From Schistocerca nitens (Eukaryota; Arthropoda; Insecta; Orthoptera; Acrididae): a stretch of DNA of 64,000 bases. This document shows, one piece after another, positions 43,826 through 53,809 of this stretch. Location: the NCBI RefSeq assembly GCF_023898315.1, contig NC_064614.1, positions 1,057,728,432 through 1,057,792,431 on the forward strand. The letters are read 5' to 3'. A program made the translations under genes and the position numbers. Below the pieces are notes generated by a model that was not told where the DNA came from, did not search any database, and saw only the letters and a list, made by a program, of their open reading frames with translations. Within the stretch, counting starts at the first letter, position 1. Each line of letters starts with the position of its first letter.

Positions 43826-45576
43826 CAGGGTAGGCCATTGATCGTGACCGGGCCAAATATCTCACGAAATAATCTTCAAACGAAAAAACTACAAAGAACG
43901 AAACTTGTCTAGCTTCAAGGGGGAAACCAGATGGCGCTATGACGAGGCCATAGGTCAAACGGATATCAACTGCTTTTTTCTAAATAGGAACCCCCATTTT
44001 TATTACATATTGGTATAGTACGTAAAGAAATATGAATCTCTTAGTTGGACCACTTTTTTCGCTTTGTGATAAAAGAGTTGGTAACAGGTAGGTTTTTTAA
44101 ATTAAAATACAAATCGTAGGTACGTTTGAACATTTTATTTCGGTTGTTCCAATGTGATACATGTACCTTTGTGAACTTATCGTTTCTGAGAACGCATGCT
44201 GTTACAGCGTGATTACCTGTAAATACCACATTAATGTAATAAATGCTCAAAATGATGTCCGTCAACCTCAATGCATTTGGCAATACGTGTAACGGCATTC
44301 CTCTCAACAGCGAGTAGTTCGCCTTCCGTAATGTTCACACATGCATTGACAATCCGCTGACGCATGTTGTCAGTCGTTCTCGCTGGATCACGATAGCAAA
44401 TATCCTTCAACTTTCCCCACAGAAAGAAATCCGGGGACGTCAGATCCGGTGCATGTGCGGGCCATGGTATGGTGCTTCGACGACCAATCCACCTGTCATG
44501 AAATATGCTATTCAATACCGCTTCAACCGCACGCGAGCTATGTGCCGGACATCCATCATGCACCATTGAGATTGCCATCGATAAAATGGGGGCCAATTAT
44601 CCTTCCTCCCATAATGCCGCACCATACATTAACCCGCCAAGGTCACTGATGTTCCACTTGTCGCAGCCATCGTGGATTTTCCGTTGCCCAATAGTGCATA
44701 TTATGCCGGTTTACGTTACCGCTGTTGGTGAATGACGCTTCGTCGCTAAATAGAACGTGTGCAAAAAATCTGTCATCGTCCCGTAATTTCTCTTGTGTCC
44801 AGCGGCAGAACTGTACTCGACGTTCAAAGTCGTCGCCATGCAATTCCTGGTGCATAGAAATATGGTACGGGTGCAATCCATGTTGATGTAGCATTATCAA
44901 CACCGACGTTTCTGAGATTCCCTATTCTTGCGCATTTTGTCTGCTACTGATGTGCGGATTAGCCGGGACAGCGTTTAAAACACCTACTTGGGCATCATCA
45001 TTTGTTTCAGGTCGTGGTTGACGTTTCACATGTGGCTGAACACTTCCTGTTTCCTTAAATAACATAACTATCCGGCGAACGGTCCGGACACTTGGATGAT
45101 GTCTTCCAGGATACCGAGCAGCATACATAGCACACGCCCGTTGGGCATTTTGATCACAATAGCCATACATCAACACGATATCGACCTTTTCCGCAATTGT
45201 TAAACGCTCCATTATAACACGGGTAATGTATCACGAAGCAAATACCGTCCGCACTGGCGGAATGTTAAGTGACACCACGTACTTATACGTTTGTGACTAT
45301 TACTGCGCCATCTATCACAAAGCGTTAAAGTGGTCCAACTGAAACATTCATATTTCTTTACGTGCTACACGAATATGTAATAAAAAATGGGGGTTCCTAT
45401 TTTTAAAAAACGCAGTTGATATCCGTTTGACCTATGGCAGCGTCATCTAGTGGACCAACCATAGCGCCATCTGGTTTCCCCCTTCAAGCTAGACAAGTTT
45501 CGTTCTTTGTAGGTTTTTTTGTTTGACGCTTATTTCGTGAGATATTTGGCCCGGTCACTAGCAATGGACCACCCTG
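43826..45576 (-). mobile_element. Tc1/mariner-superfamily transposon with ~250-bp inverted ends
   Basis: Starts CAGGGTAGGCCATTG and ends CAATGGACCACCCTG, with TA at 43824-43825 and 45577-45578. The arms 43826-44071 and 45312-45576 are inverted repeats over their whole length (shared AAATATCTCACGAAATAA, GGGGGAAACCAGATGGCGC, AACGGATATCAACTGC, AGGAACCCCCATTTTT, GTAAAGAAATATGAAT), apart from a ~16-bp segment only in the right arm. The 1,751-bp unit contains one transposase gene on the minus strand. Confidence 0.92.
44231..45212 (-). pseudogene. Transposase of the long-TIR element, broken
   Basis: Begins MERLTIAEKVDIVLMYG at ATG 45212-45210, with a helix-turn-helix region to about residue 75 (HPSVRTVRRIVMLF). 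The middle frame (44903-44643) has LHPYHI, RRVQFCRWTQEK and FSDEASFTNSG (first Asp). The last frame (44596-44231) has MVHDGCPAHSS (second Asp) and APDLTSPDFFLWGKLKD (third Asp). Between the second and third Asp there are 41 residues, i.e. a DD41D spacing. An in-frame stop follows NAQE near 44920 and frames change once or twice between 44643 and 44596. All three acidic residues survive. Confidence 0.85.
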
Positions 45577-45578
45577 TA

Positions 45579-46430
45579 GGTATACAGCGTCGTTGGGTCT
45601 TTGTACAGCAAAGCGACAAGAGACGCCATCGACGTTCCACTTGAAGTCAGTTCGTGACCATCGTTAGTGCCGCCACTGTACACGGGTAGGCATGCTTGTT
45701 ATGTCAATAGTGGCCGTTGATCGAGCGACCCGGTATAATGCGATCAGTAATCAGTTTCCGCATGCTAATCGGTAATAACTTCGACGCGATGCAGCAGTGA
45801 GTGGACGGAACAGTGGGCGCGGTGATAGTATCATGTCTCTGCAATAGCAATCTAAACCGCTCTTGCCTGCGCCCGTCTCCTCAATTCTCATGAGTATTAG
45901 CATTTCAACTATCTCTCTGTGCACTCTCTCTTAATTTGGGGGTTAGACCATTCATTGCAGTGTCTGTAACATGTTGCCTTTTTAATTGTTATTCTGTCTT
46001 GTCCTGCAGCAAGACTAGTTCTCGATAGTTTCTTAGCTTAATTTGTGGGCGGTAACCGTTGTTCACTTGTTACAGGCTACTCTCATTTAATGTATTTTTC
46101 TGCAACAATACAAAACAGACGTGTTTGTTTTTTCTTGGTCTATGGTTTCCCACTGTCGTTCCTTTTCATTATCTATTGAATACTGAAACCCTAGCTAGAC
46201 GTGGTGGTGTGGTCGGGACAACAGCAGGAATGCCGTTGATATTTAGCATCGCCAGTTCACTTTGGGAACAAGGTAAACTGACAGCCAGTTTAATCACTGC
46301 TGTCATATTTTCGATTAGTCACATCATCTCATGTCATCTCAAGAAGCAAACACCAAAAAGATACTGATTAACATTTACGGCAACTTGAGTGAGTGGGCCT
46401 AATTTACGATACGAAACACCATACCCCCTC
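45579..46430. other. No recognised feature
   Basis: Unrecognised sequence. A 102-codon frame at 46059-46367 shows hydrophobic stretches but no family motif. Confidence 0.4.
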
Positions 46431-46439
46431 CCCTCCCCT

Positions 46440-46800
46440 CCGCCAAAACAAAATTATAGAATCACCCTCCGGTCTGAACTGCACACTTCAGACACTGCGG
46501 GCTTGACGCCTCAGCAGGCTGTCCGTGCCCTCGACGCCTCGCGTCGCTTGGACAGAGTTGGAATCACGACTCGTCTGGCCACAATACACGCCTCCAGCCA
46601 GTTACTCTCCAGCTTCTGAGTTAGTTTGTCACTGATGACCTGCTGCTTTTTGTGCCGCTGTAAGCAATGGCCTTCCGTGTGGTACCCGACTCTCAAAGTC
46701 TGTGCCGTACAGTTTGCTTCGCATTATTCGCTGGACTGAGATGGATCTCCATTTTCTGTCGGTAGCAATTCGCGTGCGGTTTGAAACCGGCTCTCAGTGA
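46440..46800 (-). mobile_element. Tc1-like transposase scrap
   Basis: Minus-strand reading gives WRVTGWRRVLWPDES then a stop and FQLCPS, matching the Tc1 first-Asp block (W..VLWTDESxFxL). Only the middle of a transposase is visible, with frame changes. It ends just left of the next Tc1-like terminus. Confidence 0.5.
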
Positions 46801-46981
46801 CAATCACCGTCCTTTAGTATCTTTGTACACTGACGGGAAAAAAGGCAACGACGAGAAGGAATTGTGCGAAAGGAGCGCCACTGTGAGGATGCAAATCAGG
46901 TTTGCTGTATCTACACGCTGTAACGGTCGTGACCGTTACCTACCTTCGAGAGTAGTCGTAGTGAGATGGTGTTGGTCAAGA

Positions 46982-47920
46982 ATGCCTTTAAGGCGACATT
47001 ATCATCAGCTCACTGAGTTTGCACTTGGTCGAATATCGGGACTATCAGAAGCTGCGTGTTCCTTCCGCGATATTGCAGAAATACTAAGCAGTATTGTAGC
47101 CACTGTACCCAACTGCTGGCTGTCAGAAGCACAGAGAGGTTCAGTCACAAGGAGACCGGTCTCCGGACGGCCGCGTGGTACTACCGAGAAGGAAGCGTAG
47201 TATTCAGCGTATAACTGTGGTGCATCGTACTGCTTCTTCAGCCGCAGTTCGAGCAGCGGTTTGCACCACAGTGACACAATGAATTGTCATAAATCGTTTA
47301 CTTCAAGGACAGCTCCGAGAGAGAGGCCCTGTAGCGTGCATTCGCTGACGCCAAACCACGGCCGTTCGCGACTTCAGCAGTACCAAGGGAGGGCTCATTG
47401 GAGGGCAGCTGTTGTGTTTTATGATGCCTCGGTGCCAGCGATGGCCCTGTGCTGACTATAAGGAGGCCAGGTGAACACCTGCAGCCAAACTGTCAATGGC
47501 GTAGACGAATTGGACCTACACCTGGGGTTATAGGCTGGGGTGCGATTTCATATCACTGCAGGAGCACTACCGGGGTTACCCTAAGCATCCTGATTGAAAA
47601 TCTGTACGTCAGTCTGGTAATTCGAGCATGTCGTGTTGCCATTCATAAACAGCATTCCAGGAGATGTATTCCAAAACAATAACTCTCGTGGTTATCCCTT
47701 GCACGCTCGATGCAAATTTGAATGTCAGTTCGGTGGTTCAACGTGTTGTGCTGCCATTCATGAACAGCTTTCCAGAAAGTGTTTTTCAACGCTCAGTCAC
47801 AAACCGCTGCTATAACTCAACATGCTCTACAGAGCGTCGACATGTCACCTTGCCCTGCTCAGTCTCCAGGCCTGTCTCCAATTGAGCACGTACGGGACAC
47901 CACTGGAAGATAACTCTAGC
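46982..47920 (+). pseudogene. Tc1-like transposase, heavily decayed
   Basis: N-terminal domain from 46982 (LTEFALGRISGLSEAACSFRDIAEILS) to GRPRGTTEKE at about 47197, then a stop. Downstream only short peptides are readable (GVIGWGAISYHC near 47530, the GxxxWGAI block; SPIEHVRD near 47880). The second catalytic Asp block is not recognisable. An imperfect internal duplication around 47600-47790 repeats CGTGTTGTGCTGCCATTCATGAACAG-like text. Confidence 0.65.
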
Positions 47921-47955
47921 GCCATCCACAATCAGCATTAACCATTCCTGTATTG

Positions 47956-48111
47956 GTGATTTCCCTAAATCGTTTCAGGCAAATGCCGGGATGGTTCCTT
48001 TGAAAGGGCACGGCCGATTTCCTTCCCCATCCTTCCCTAACCCGAGCTTGCGCTCCGTCTCTAATGACCTCGTTGTCGACGGGACGTTAAACACTAACCA
48101 CCACCACCACC
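47956..48111 (+). mobile_element. tRNA-derived SINE (type E), 5' truncated
   Basis: Begins inside the body at GTGATTTCCCTAAATCG and ends TTAAACACTAACCACCACCACC. Perfect 15-bp duplication ACCATTCCTGTATTG at 47941-47955 and 48112-48126. Confidence 0.94.
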
Positions 48112-48338
48112 ACCATTCCTGTATTGACCGACCAACTGCAACAGGCATGGAATTCCATCCCACAAACTGACATCCGGCACCTGTAGAACACAATGTATCA
48201 ACGATTTGATGCTTACATTCAACATTCTCGTGGTTACACCGGTTATTGACGTCCCATCATTGCACATTTGCAATGGCTTTCCTCGCGCTTACATATAGCC
48301 AGATGTATTCCCGAAATTTGATTACTCCACATTAATTA

Positions 48339-50608
48339 CACAGGCCAACGATAGAAATACTTTTTTGCTGAAAATAGCTTATTCTCATGTTTTTTAGGGT
48401 GGGAAATCCAAATATGATACTTAAAAAACTGTATCACCTAAAATTTCTTCACATTTTTCAATTAAATTTATTAAATTAAGCGATTTTTTAAGAATTTAAC
48501 AGCTTTTATATAGTTAAAATAATTTAAAAAGGAGGTGTAATGAATGTAGATGACGTTGGTAGCACTGCTGAAGAACATTTGGTGGCAAAAAAGGACGATT
48601 CTATTTTTGTGTTAACAGATGGTGTTTTGTTTACTGTCAACCTAACCTCACGTTCCCGTTTCCTGTTCACGTGCTCAGTACAGTGTCTAATCGTGGGTGT
48701 AAAAACGCTGGTGACAGTTTTTGTTATATTTGTGGTGAATTTGTGATTAAAAAACACCAAAGAAACATTACAGACTTTGTGAAAAAGGTTTGTCTATCAT
48801 ACTTTGGGTCTAAACTTTGTGATCAAGACAAATCTTCGGCGCCGCATAAGGTATGTTATGTGTGTGTGTTGAAGATCTGAGAAAATTGTCCAAAAAAGAG
48901 AAAAAAGCCTTTAGATTTGCTGTTCCTACAATATGGAGGGAGCCAAGAAATCATTCCAATGATTGCTACTTTTGCAGTGTTACGGGTCATAATTCGAAAA
49001 ACAAGAAGGTAATGAGCTACCCCAACCTTCCATTCGCCATCCGACCAGTAGGGCATGGTGTAGATTTGCCGGTACCTGAACAACCAGATGATTTAAATTC
49101 TATTCCAGCAGAAGTATTTTCTGATGTTCAAAGTGATTTAGATGAACCAGATGATGATGAATTCCATTGTAATACAGAAAGTATTGTTTACTAAGACCAA
49201 GGTTAACGATTTGGTTAGGGATCTAGGCTCAACGAAAGAAAAATCTGAATTGCTTGGCTCTAGATTAAAAGAAAAGAACTTATTGGCAGTTGGAACCAGC
49301 ATATACATGTATAGAAAGAGAGAGCAGCAATTTTCCAAGTTTTCTCAACAAGAAGGTGATTTAGTGTACTGCTCAGAGATTCACAGTCTGATGAATGAGT
49401 TTGGTATTGAATACAAAAAGGAAGACTGGAGGCTGTTTATTGATTAATCCAAAACTAGTTTATAGGCTGTTTTATTACACAATGGTAACATGTATGCATC
49501 TATACCTGTTGGACATTTTGTACATATGAAAGAAAGCTATGAAAACCTAGAAATAGTGCCAAATAAAATAGGCTATTCTGTTCATGGTTGGATGATATGA
49601 GGCAATCTAAACGTGCAATCTAAACATGCATGCTCCTTGGTGAGCAAGGTGGCTTTACCAAATTTCCGCGTTTCTTGTGAGAACGGGACAGTAGGGCTAG
49701 GGATCAATGCTGGTGCAAAAAGAACTGGCCTGTGAGGGAGACTTTAAAACCTGGTGAGAAGAACATTCTACGCAAAAACCTTGTAGATCCATAAAACGTA
49801 CTCCTACCACCTCTACATGTAAAGTTAGGCCTAATGAAACAGTTTGTAAAGGCTCTGCCTAAAGATGGACCATGTTTTAAGTATCTCTGCCAAGAGTTTC
49901 TACACATTTCAGAAGCTACACTAAAAGAAGGCGTCTTTGTCGGACCTGACATTAGAAAATTGATGTTTGATGTTAACTTTTAATCCAAAATGACTTAAAT
50001 GAGAAATAAGCATGGCTATCATTCAAGCAAGTCGTTACAAAGTCCTTAGGACATGAAACAGACCCAGAATATGTTTCTACTATAGCTACAATGTTAAAGA
50101 AGTTTAAAATCACCCTGATTACTTCCCAGACAATATGGGAGATGTTAATGAGGAGCAAGGAGAGCGTTTTCACCAGGTGATGGAAAAACGCTACCAAGGC
50201 CGCTGGAACACCAACATGCTGGGGGACTAGTGTTGTTCACTTCACCGAGAAGTTCAGCAAGCGACGCATCGTAGAAAAAGCTATACAAAAAGCTAAAACG
50301 AAAAAAGAGAAAGAAAATACAAAGCAATTCCAGCTGTCAAGTGACACCTCTATTAACACATATCATTGTTTTAAGTAGATTACTGTAAATACAAACCATG
50401 CTTATCTTGTAACAAAGCCTTTCATTAATTTCCCCATTTACCGTATAGCATAGGATTTTTATACTATGTAATAAAAATCATATTGCTCGAAAACATTGGG
50501 TGATACAAAAAAAACCAAGGCTAGATTTGGATTCAGCTCATAAAAATCTATAAAGATCAGCTATCAAAGTAAAAAAAGTTGTTCAAAAAAATTTTTCGTT
50601 GGCCTGTG
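48339..50608 (+). mobile_element. Putative DNA transposon, superfamily unassigned
   Basis: A 2,270-bp unit starts CACAGGCCAACGA and ends TCGTTGGCCTGTG, a 13-bp inverted repeat, and is flanked by TTA on both sides (48336-48338, 50609-50611). Subterminal TGTATCACC also occurs in inverted arrangement (48430-48438, 50499-50507). It lies inside a Tc1-like element. Its gene is unlike Tc1, hAT or piggyBac as far as I can see. A CAC start and 3-bp target fit the CACTA/Chapaev group loosely, but that is not established. Confidence 0.75.
48671..50230 (+). pseudogene. Zinc-finger/transposase-like protein of the unassigned element
   Basis: Peptides in order: SNRGCKNAGDSFCYICGEF, DFVKKVCLSYFGSKLCDQDKS, APHKVCYVCVEDLRKLSKK (CxxC and H-x-x-CxxC, a probable zinc-binding domain), IWREPRNHSNDCYFC, YPNLPFAIRPVGHG, then VNDLVRDLGSTKEKSELLGSRL, WRLFID (stop), LLHNGNMYASIPVGH, HMKESYENLEIV and finally QGERFHQVMEKRYQGRW. 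I recall similar uncharacterised proteins from arthropods and cnidarians, where RLFIDSSK and CGDLK hold acidic residues; here the latter reads GNLNV. Several stops and frame changes after 48880 mean it is broken. The role as transposase is inference from its position between inverted ends. Confidence 0.6.
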
Positions 50609-50645
50609 TTATTTCCTACTGTTGCGATCTTTTCCCGTCAGTGTA

Positions 50646-51820
50646 CGGCCACTGTTCCTACGCCGTGTATCATGGCTGCGAGAGGTACACCATTCCTTCT
50701 GGACACGCCTGAGAGATCGCGTTGATATACCAACAAATCGCGCAACTTAATTCACAGTGTTGTCGTGAGCACTACCATACACGATAGATTCTTTCCGTCA
50801 TTCTGCAGGGCTCTACGTCGACCCATCTTACTGCGTTGATTCCACACAACCGAATGGCAAACACACAAACTACATCATTGCCTTGACTCACGTGAGTGGT
50901 CGCACAACTTCGCAGTACCAGTTCTGTACCGTATAGAGTGCTCCAAAGCGAACAGTGTTCTTTTTTTAATAGGGGTTACTACGATTTTGTCCGGCGAGCT
51001 TATTCTTTCGACGTCGCTTGGCGTATATTTTTGCTTGCGCGCTGCGGATGTAGAGCAAACAACGTGACACTCGCAGTGTCTGGCACGTGCCCAGAGGACG
51101 TCCCCTGTTATGCCGCTCGTCGACGTGGGCGTCTGGGGTGGGCGGGTCTCTGGGAGGGCTGGCGCGCAACTGCGCAATCTGGAGCGTCCCTGCGGACCTG
51201 AGTGCTTTCAGTAATTACATTGCTCACTGTCACGCAGCCGCGGAACACATAATTCAGGACAGTGTTCGCAGCCCGCACCTCTCAACGTGCGACCGCAGAA
51301 GCAGATTCTGCACAAGATGAAACAGCCTATTAGTTCTACGAGCGAAGTTGCGCCCACTACCAGCTTTGCGTTTCACATTTGAGATAAAAATTGCAGATTC
51401 AGTGTCTAACACGAAGGGGAATATTGAATTGGTTTTGCAAATACTTTGTATAAAAAGTATACAAGAAGATACAAATGAAACACCATTATCTGTCTTAAAG
51501 AGTAATTTTCATTGCGCATAAAATACTTACAATAAAATTTCTAAAACAATACGAGTTTTGGAAACTGCTGTAGCACACGTATCACAGCATAAGTGGCAGT
51601 CGTAGACTTTTCTATGGTGCGAGAGCTTCTCTACATATTCGCCCTTCAATGCGACACATTTTCCCAACGACGGATGACTTGATACCGGTATTCTGAGCTG
51701 TTCCAGCTCAAAATTCACCTTGCCGTCATTCTGTAAATATGCCCACATCGGTTTCATCATCCGAGGAAGGAGAGAGAAACCACAGGCTACCACTTTAAGA
51801 GAATGCGGGTGATGTAAAAT
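50646..51820. other. No recognised feature; one GC-rich patch
   Basis: GC-rich sequence at 51080-51310 with no motif. An 88-codon minus-strand frame (51793-51527) with several Cys (CHLCCDTC) is unrecognised and probably chance. Confidence 0.4.
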
Positions 51821-51821
51821 A

Positions 51822-53129
51822 CACTACTGGCCATTAAAATTGCTACAGACGCTAAATTTAACCGACAGGAAGAAGATGCTGTGATATGCAAATGATTAGC
51901 TTTTCAGAGCATTCACACAAGGTTGGCGCCTGTGGCAACACCTACAACGTTCTGACATGAGGAAAGTTTCCAACCGATTTCTCATACACAAACAGCAGTT
52001 CACCGGCGTTGCCAGGTGAAACGTTGTTGTGATGCCTCGTGTAAGGAGGAGAAATGCATACCATCACGTTTTCGACTTTGATAAAGGTCGGATTGTATGG
52101 AATCGGTGGGTTCAGGAGGGTAATACGGAAAACCGTGCTGGATCCCAACGGCCTCGTATCACTAGCAGTCGAGATAACAGGCATCTTATCCGCATGGCTG
52201 TAACGGATCGTGCAGCCACATCCCGATCCCTGAGTCAACAGATGGGGACGTTTGCAAGACAACAACAATCTGCACGAACAGTTCAACGACGTTTTCAGCA
52301 GCGGTGACTATCAGCTCGGAGACCATGGCTGCGGTTACCCTTGACGCTGCATCACAGACAGGAGCGCCTGCGATGGTGTACTCAACGACGAACCTCGGTG
52401 CACGAATGGCAAAAGCCCTTTTTTCGGATGAATCCAGGTTCTGTTTACAGCATCATGATGGTCGCATCCGTGTTTGACGTTATCGCGGTGAACGTACATT
52501 GGAAGCGTGTATTCGTGATCGCCATACTGGCGTATCACCCGGCGTGATGGTAAGGGGTGCCATTGGTTACACGTCTCGGTCAGCTCTTGTTCGCATTGAC
52601 GGCACTTTGAACAGTGGACGTTACATTTCAGATGTGTTACGACCCGTGACTCTACCCTTCATTCGATCCCTGCGGAATCCTACCTTTCAGCAGGATAATT
52701 CACGGCCGCATGTTGCAGGTCCTGTACGGGCCTTTCTGGATACAGAAAATGTTCGACTGCTAACCTGGCCAGCACATTCTCCAGATCTCTCACCAACTGA
52801 AAACGTCTGGTCAATGGTGGCCGAGCAACTTGCTCGTCACAATACGCCAGCCACTACTCTTGATGATCTGTGGTACCGTGTTGGAGCTGCATGGGCAGCT
52901 GTACCTGTACACGCCATCCAAGCTCTGTTTGACTCAAGTGCCCAGACGTATAAAAGCCGTTATTACGGCCGGAGGTGGTTGTTCTGGGTACTGATTTCTC
53001 AGGATCTACGCACCCAAATTGCGTGAAAATGTAATCACATGTCCGTTCTAGCATAATATATTTGTCCAATGAATACCCGTTTATCATCGGCATTTCTTCT
53101 TGGTGTAGCAGTTTTAATGGCCAGTAGTG
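51822..53129 (+). mobile_element. Tc1-like DNA transposon, sister of 4874-6279
   Basis: Begins CACTACTGGCCATTAAAATTG and ends CAGTTTTAATGGCCAGTAGTG with TA at 51820-51821 and 53130-53131. It matches the first copy nearly throughout. Two deletions set it apart: about 19 bp after the left end and about 81 bp in the N-terminal coding region (after GGTCGGATTGTA). Confidence 0.93.
52032..52994 (+). pseudogene. Tc1-like transposase, deleted and frameshifted
   Basis: From ATG 52032 the frame reads MPRVRRRNAYHHVFDFDKGRIV then jumps to WNRWVQEGN, an in-frame loss of about 27 residues removing part of the first helix-turn-helix. Frames change after 52300. The C-terminal half (52499 on) has GVSPGVMVRGAIGY (WGAI reads RGAI), QQDNSRPH and SPDLSPTENVW, so the second Asp and the Glu survive. 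The first Asp block is in another frame. An extra base in the DSxxAQ stretch near 52938 shifts the last ~18 codons past the normal stop. Confidence 0.88.
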
Positions 53130-53131
53130 TA

Positions 53132-53587
53132 CGATAATCCAAAGCAGCAGCATGTTCGTCTGTCTCCTGTGTAGGATTCCGTGGAGCTAAAATCGGAGTG
53201 CGGTAACGCATGTCATGTTCAAAATGTCGTGCAAGATCTTGAAAAATGATCTGTCAGTGATTATCACTTTTCCGCAGGCACCGGAACTGTGATACACCGG
53301 TCTTTGAGCACCAGAGCACCTTCTATCGTTTTTCCTGGTTTTTCGCAGAGAGATTGTCTGCTACTTCTTGCTTTTTTATTCAGACGTTTTTGAACACACT
53401 GTAAGCGTCTCCACCACACAACCACTTTGTTATCCGATAATGCATTGTTTATGTATAGTGCCACCAACTCAGCATATTGAAATAAAATCTCGGTTTATGC
53501 TGACACTAACCTGAATTAGTGAGTTCAAGTCATAGCGCGAAAAACACTTCCAAAACATTAAAGAATCTCCTCCTGTGTGAACTACTT
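53132..53587. other. No recognised feature
   Basis: Unrecognised sequence between the transposon and the next SINE. Confidence 0.45.
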
Positions 53588-53599
53588 CCCACTGAAGAA

Positions 53600-53797
53600 A
53601 ATATGTTTCAGATGGCTCTAAGCACTATGGGATTTAACATATGAGGTCACCAGTCCCTTAGACTTAGAACTACTTAAACCTAACTACCCTAAGGACATCA
53701 CACACATCTATGCCCGAGGCAGGATTCGAACCTGCGACCGTATCTGCAGCGCGGTTCCGGACTGAAGCGCCTAGAACTGCTCGGTCACAGCGGCCGG
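53600..53797 (-). mobile_element. tRNA-derived SINE (type A), minus strand
   Basis: Complement of the common body and head (AGAACTGCTCGGTCACAGCGG). Perfect 12-bp duplication CCCACTGAAGAA at 53588-53599 and 53798-53809. Confidence 0.93.
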
Positions 53798-53809
53798 CCC
53801 ACTGAAGAA

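Larger units (their letters stand above)
46828..50643 (+). mobile_element. Tc1-like transposon hosting a SINE and a second transposon
   Basis: Termini CACTGACGGGAAAA (46828) and TTTTCCCGTCAGTG (ending 50643) are inverted repeats flanked by TA (46826-46827, 50644-50645). Removing the SINE (47956-48111) and the element at 48339-50608 leaves about 1.37 kb, normal for the family. Transposase remains include MPLRRHYHQLTEFALGRI (46982), a helix-turn-helix piece FRDIAEIL, the linker RRPVSGRPRGTT and, near 47870, GLSPIEHVRDT (third acidic residue). Frames are heavily interrupted. Confidence 0.88.

Noticed and set aside
46059-46367. Hydrophobic 102-codon frame as a membrane protein
   Set aside because: T-rich DNA gives hydrophobic frames by chance; no family motif or neighbouring exon.
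48180-48975. Minus-strand frame over the (ACC)n run near 48100 reading poly-Trp
   Set aside because: Simple-repeat tail of a SINE.
51527-51793. 88-codon minus-strand frame with CHLCCDTC
   Set aside because: A lone Cys cluster without matching spacing or family context is not enough for a zinc-finger call.
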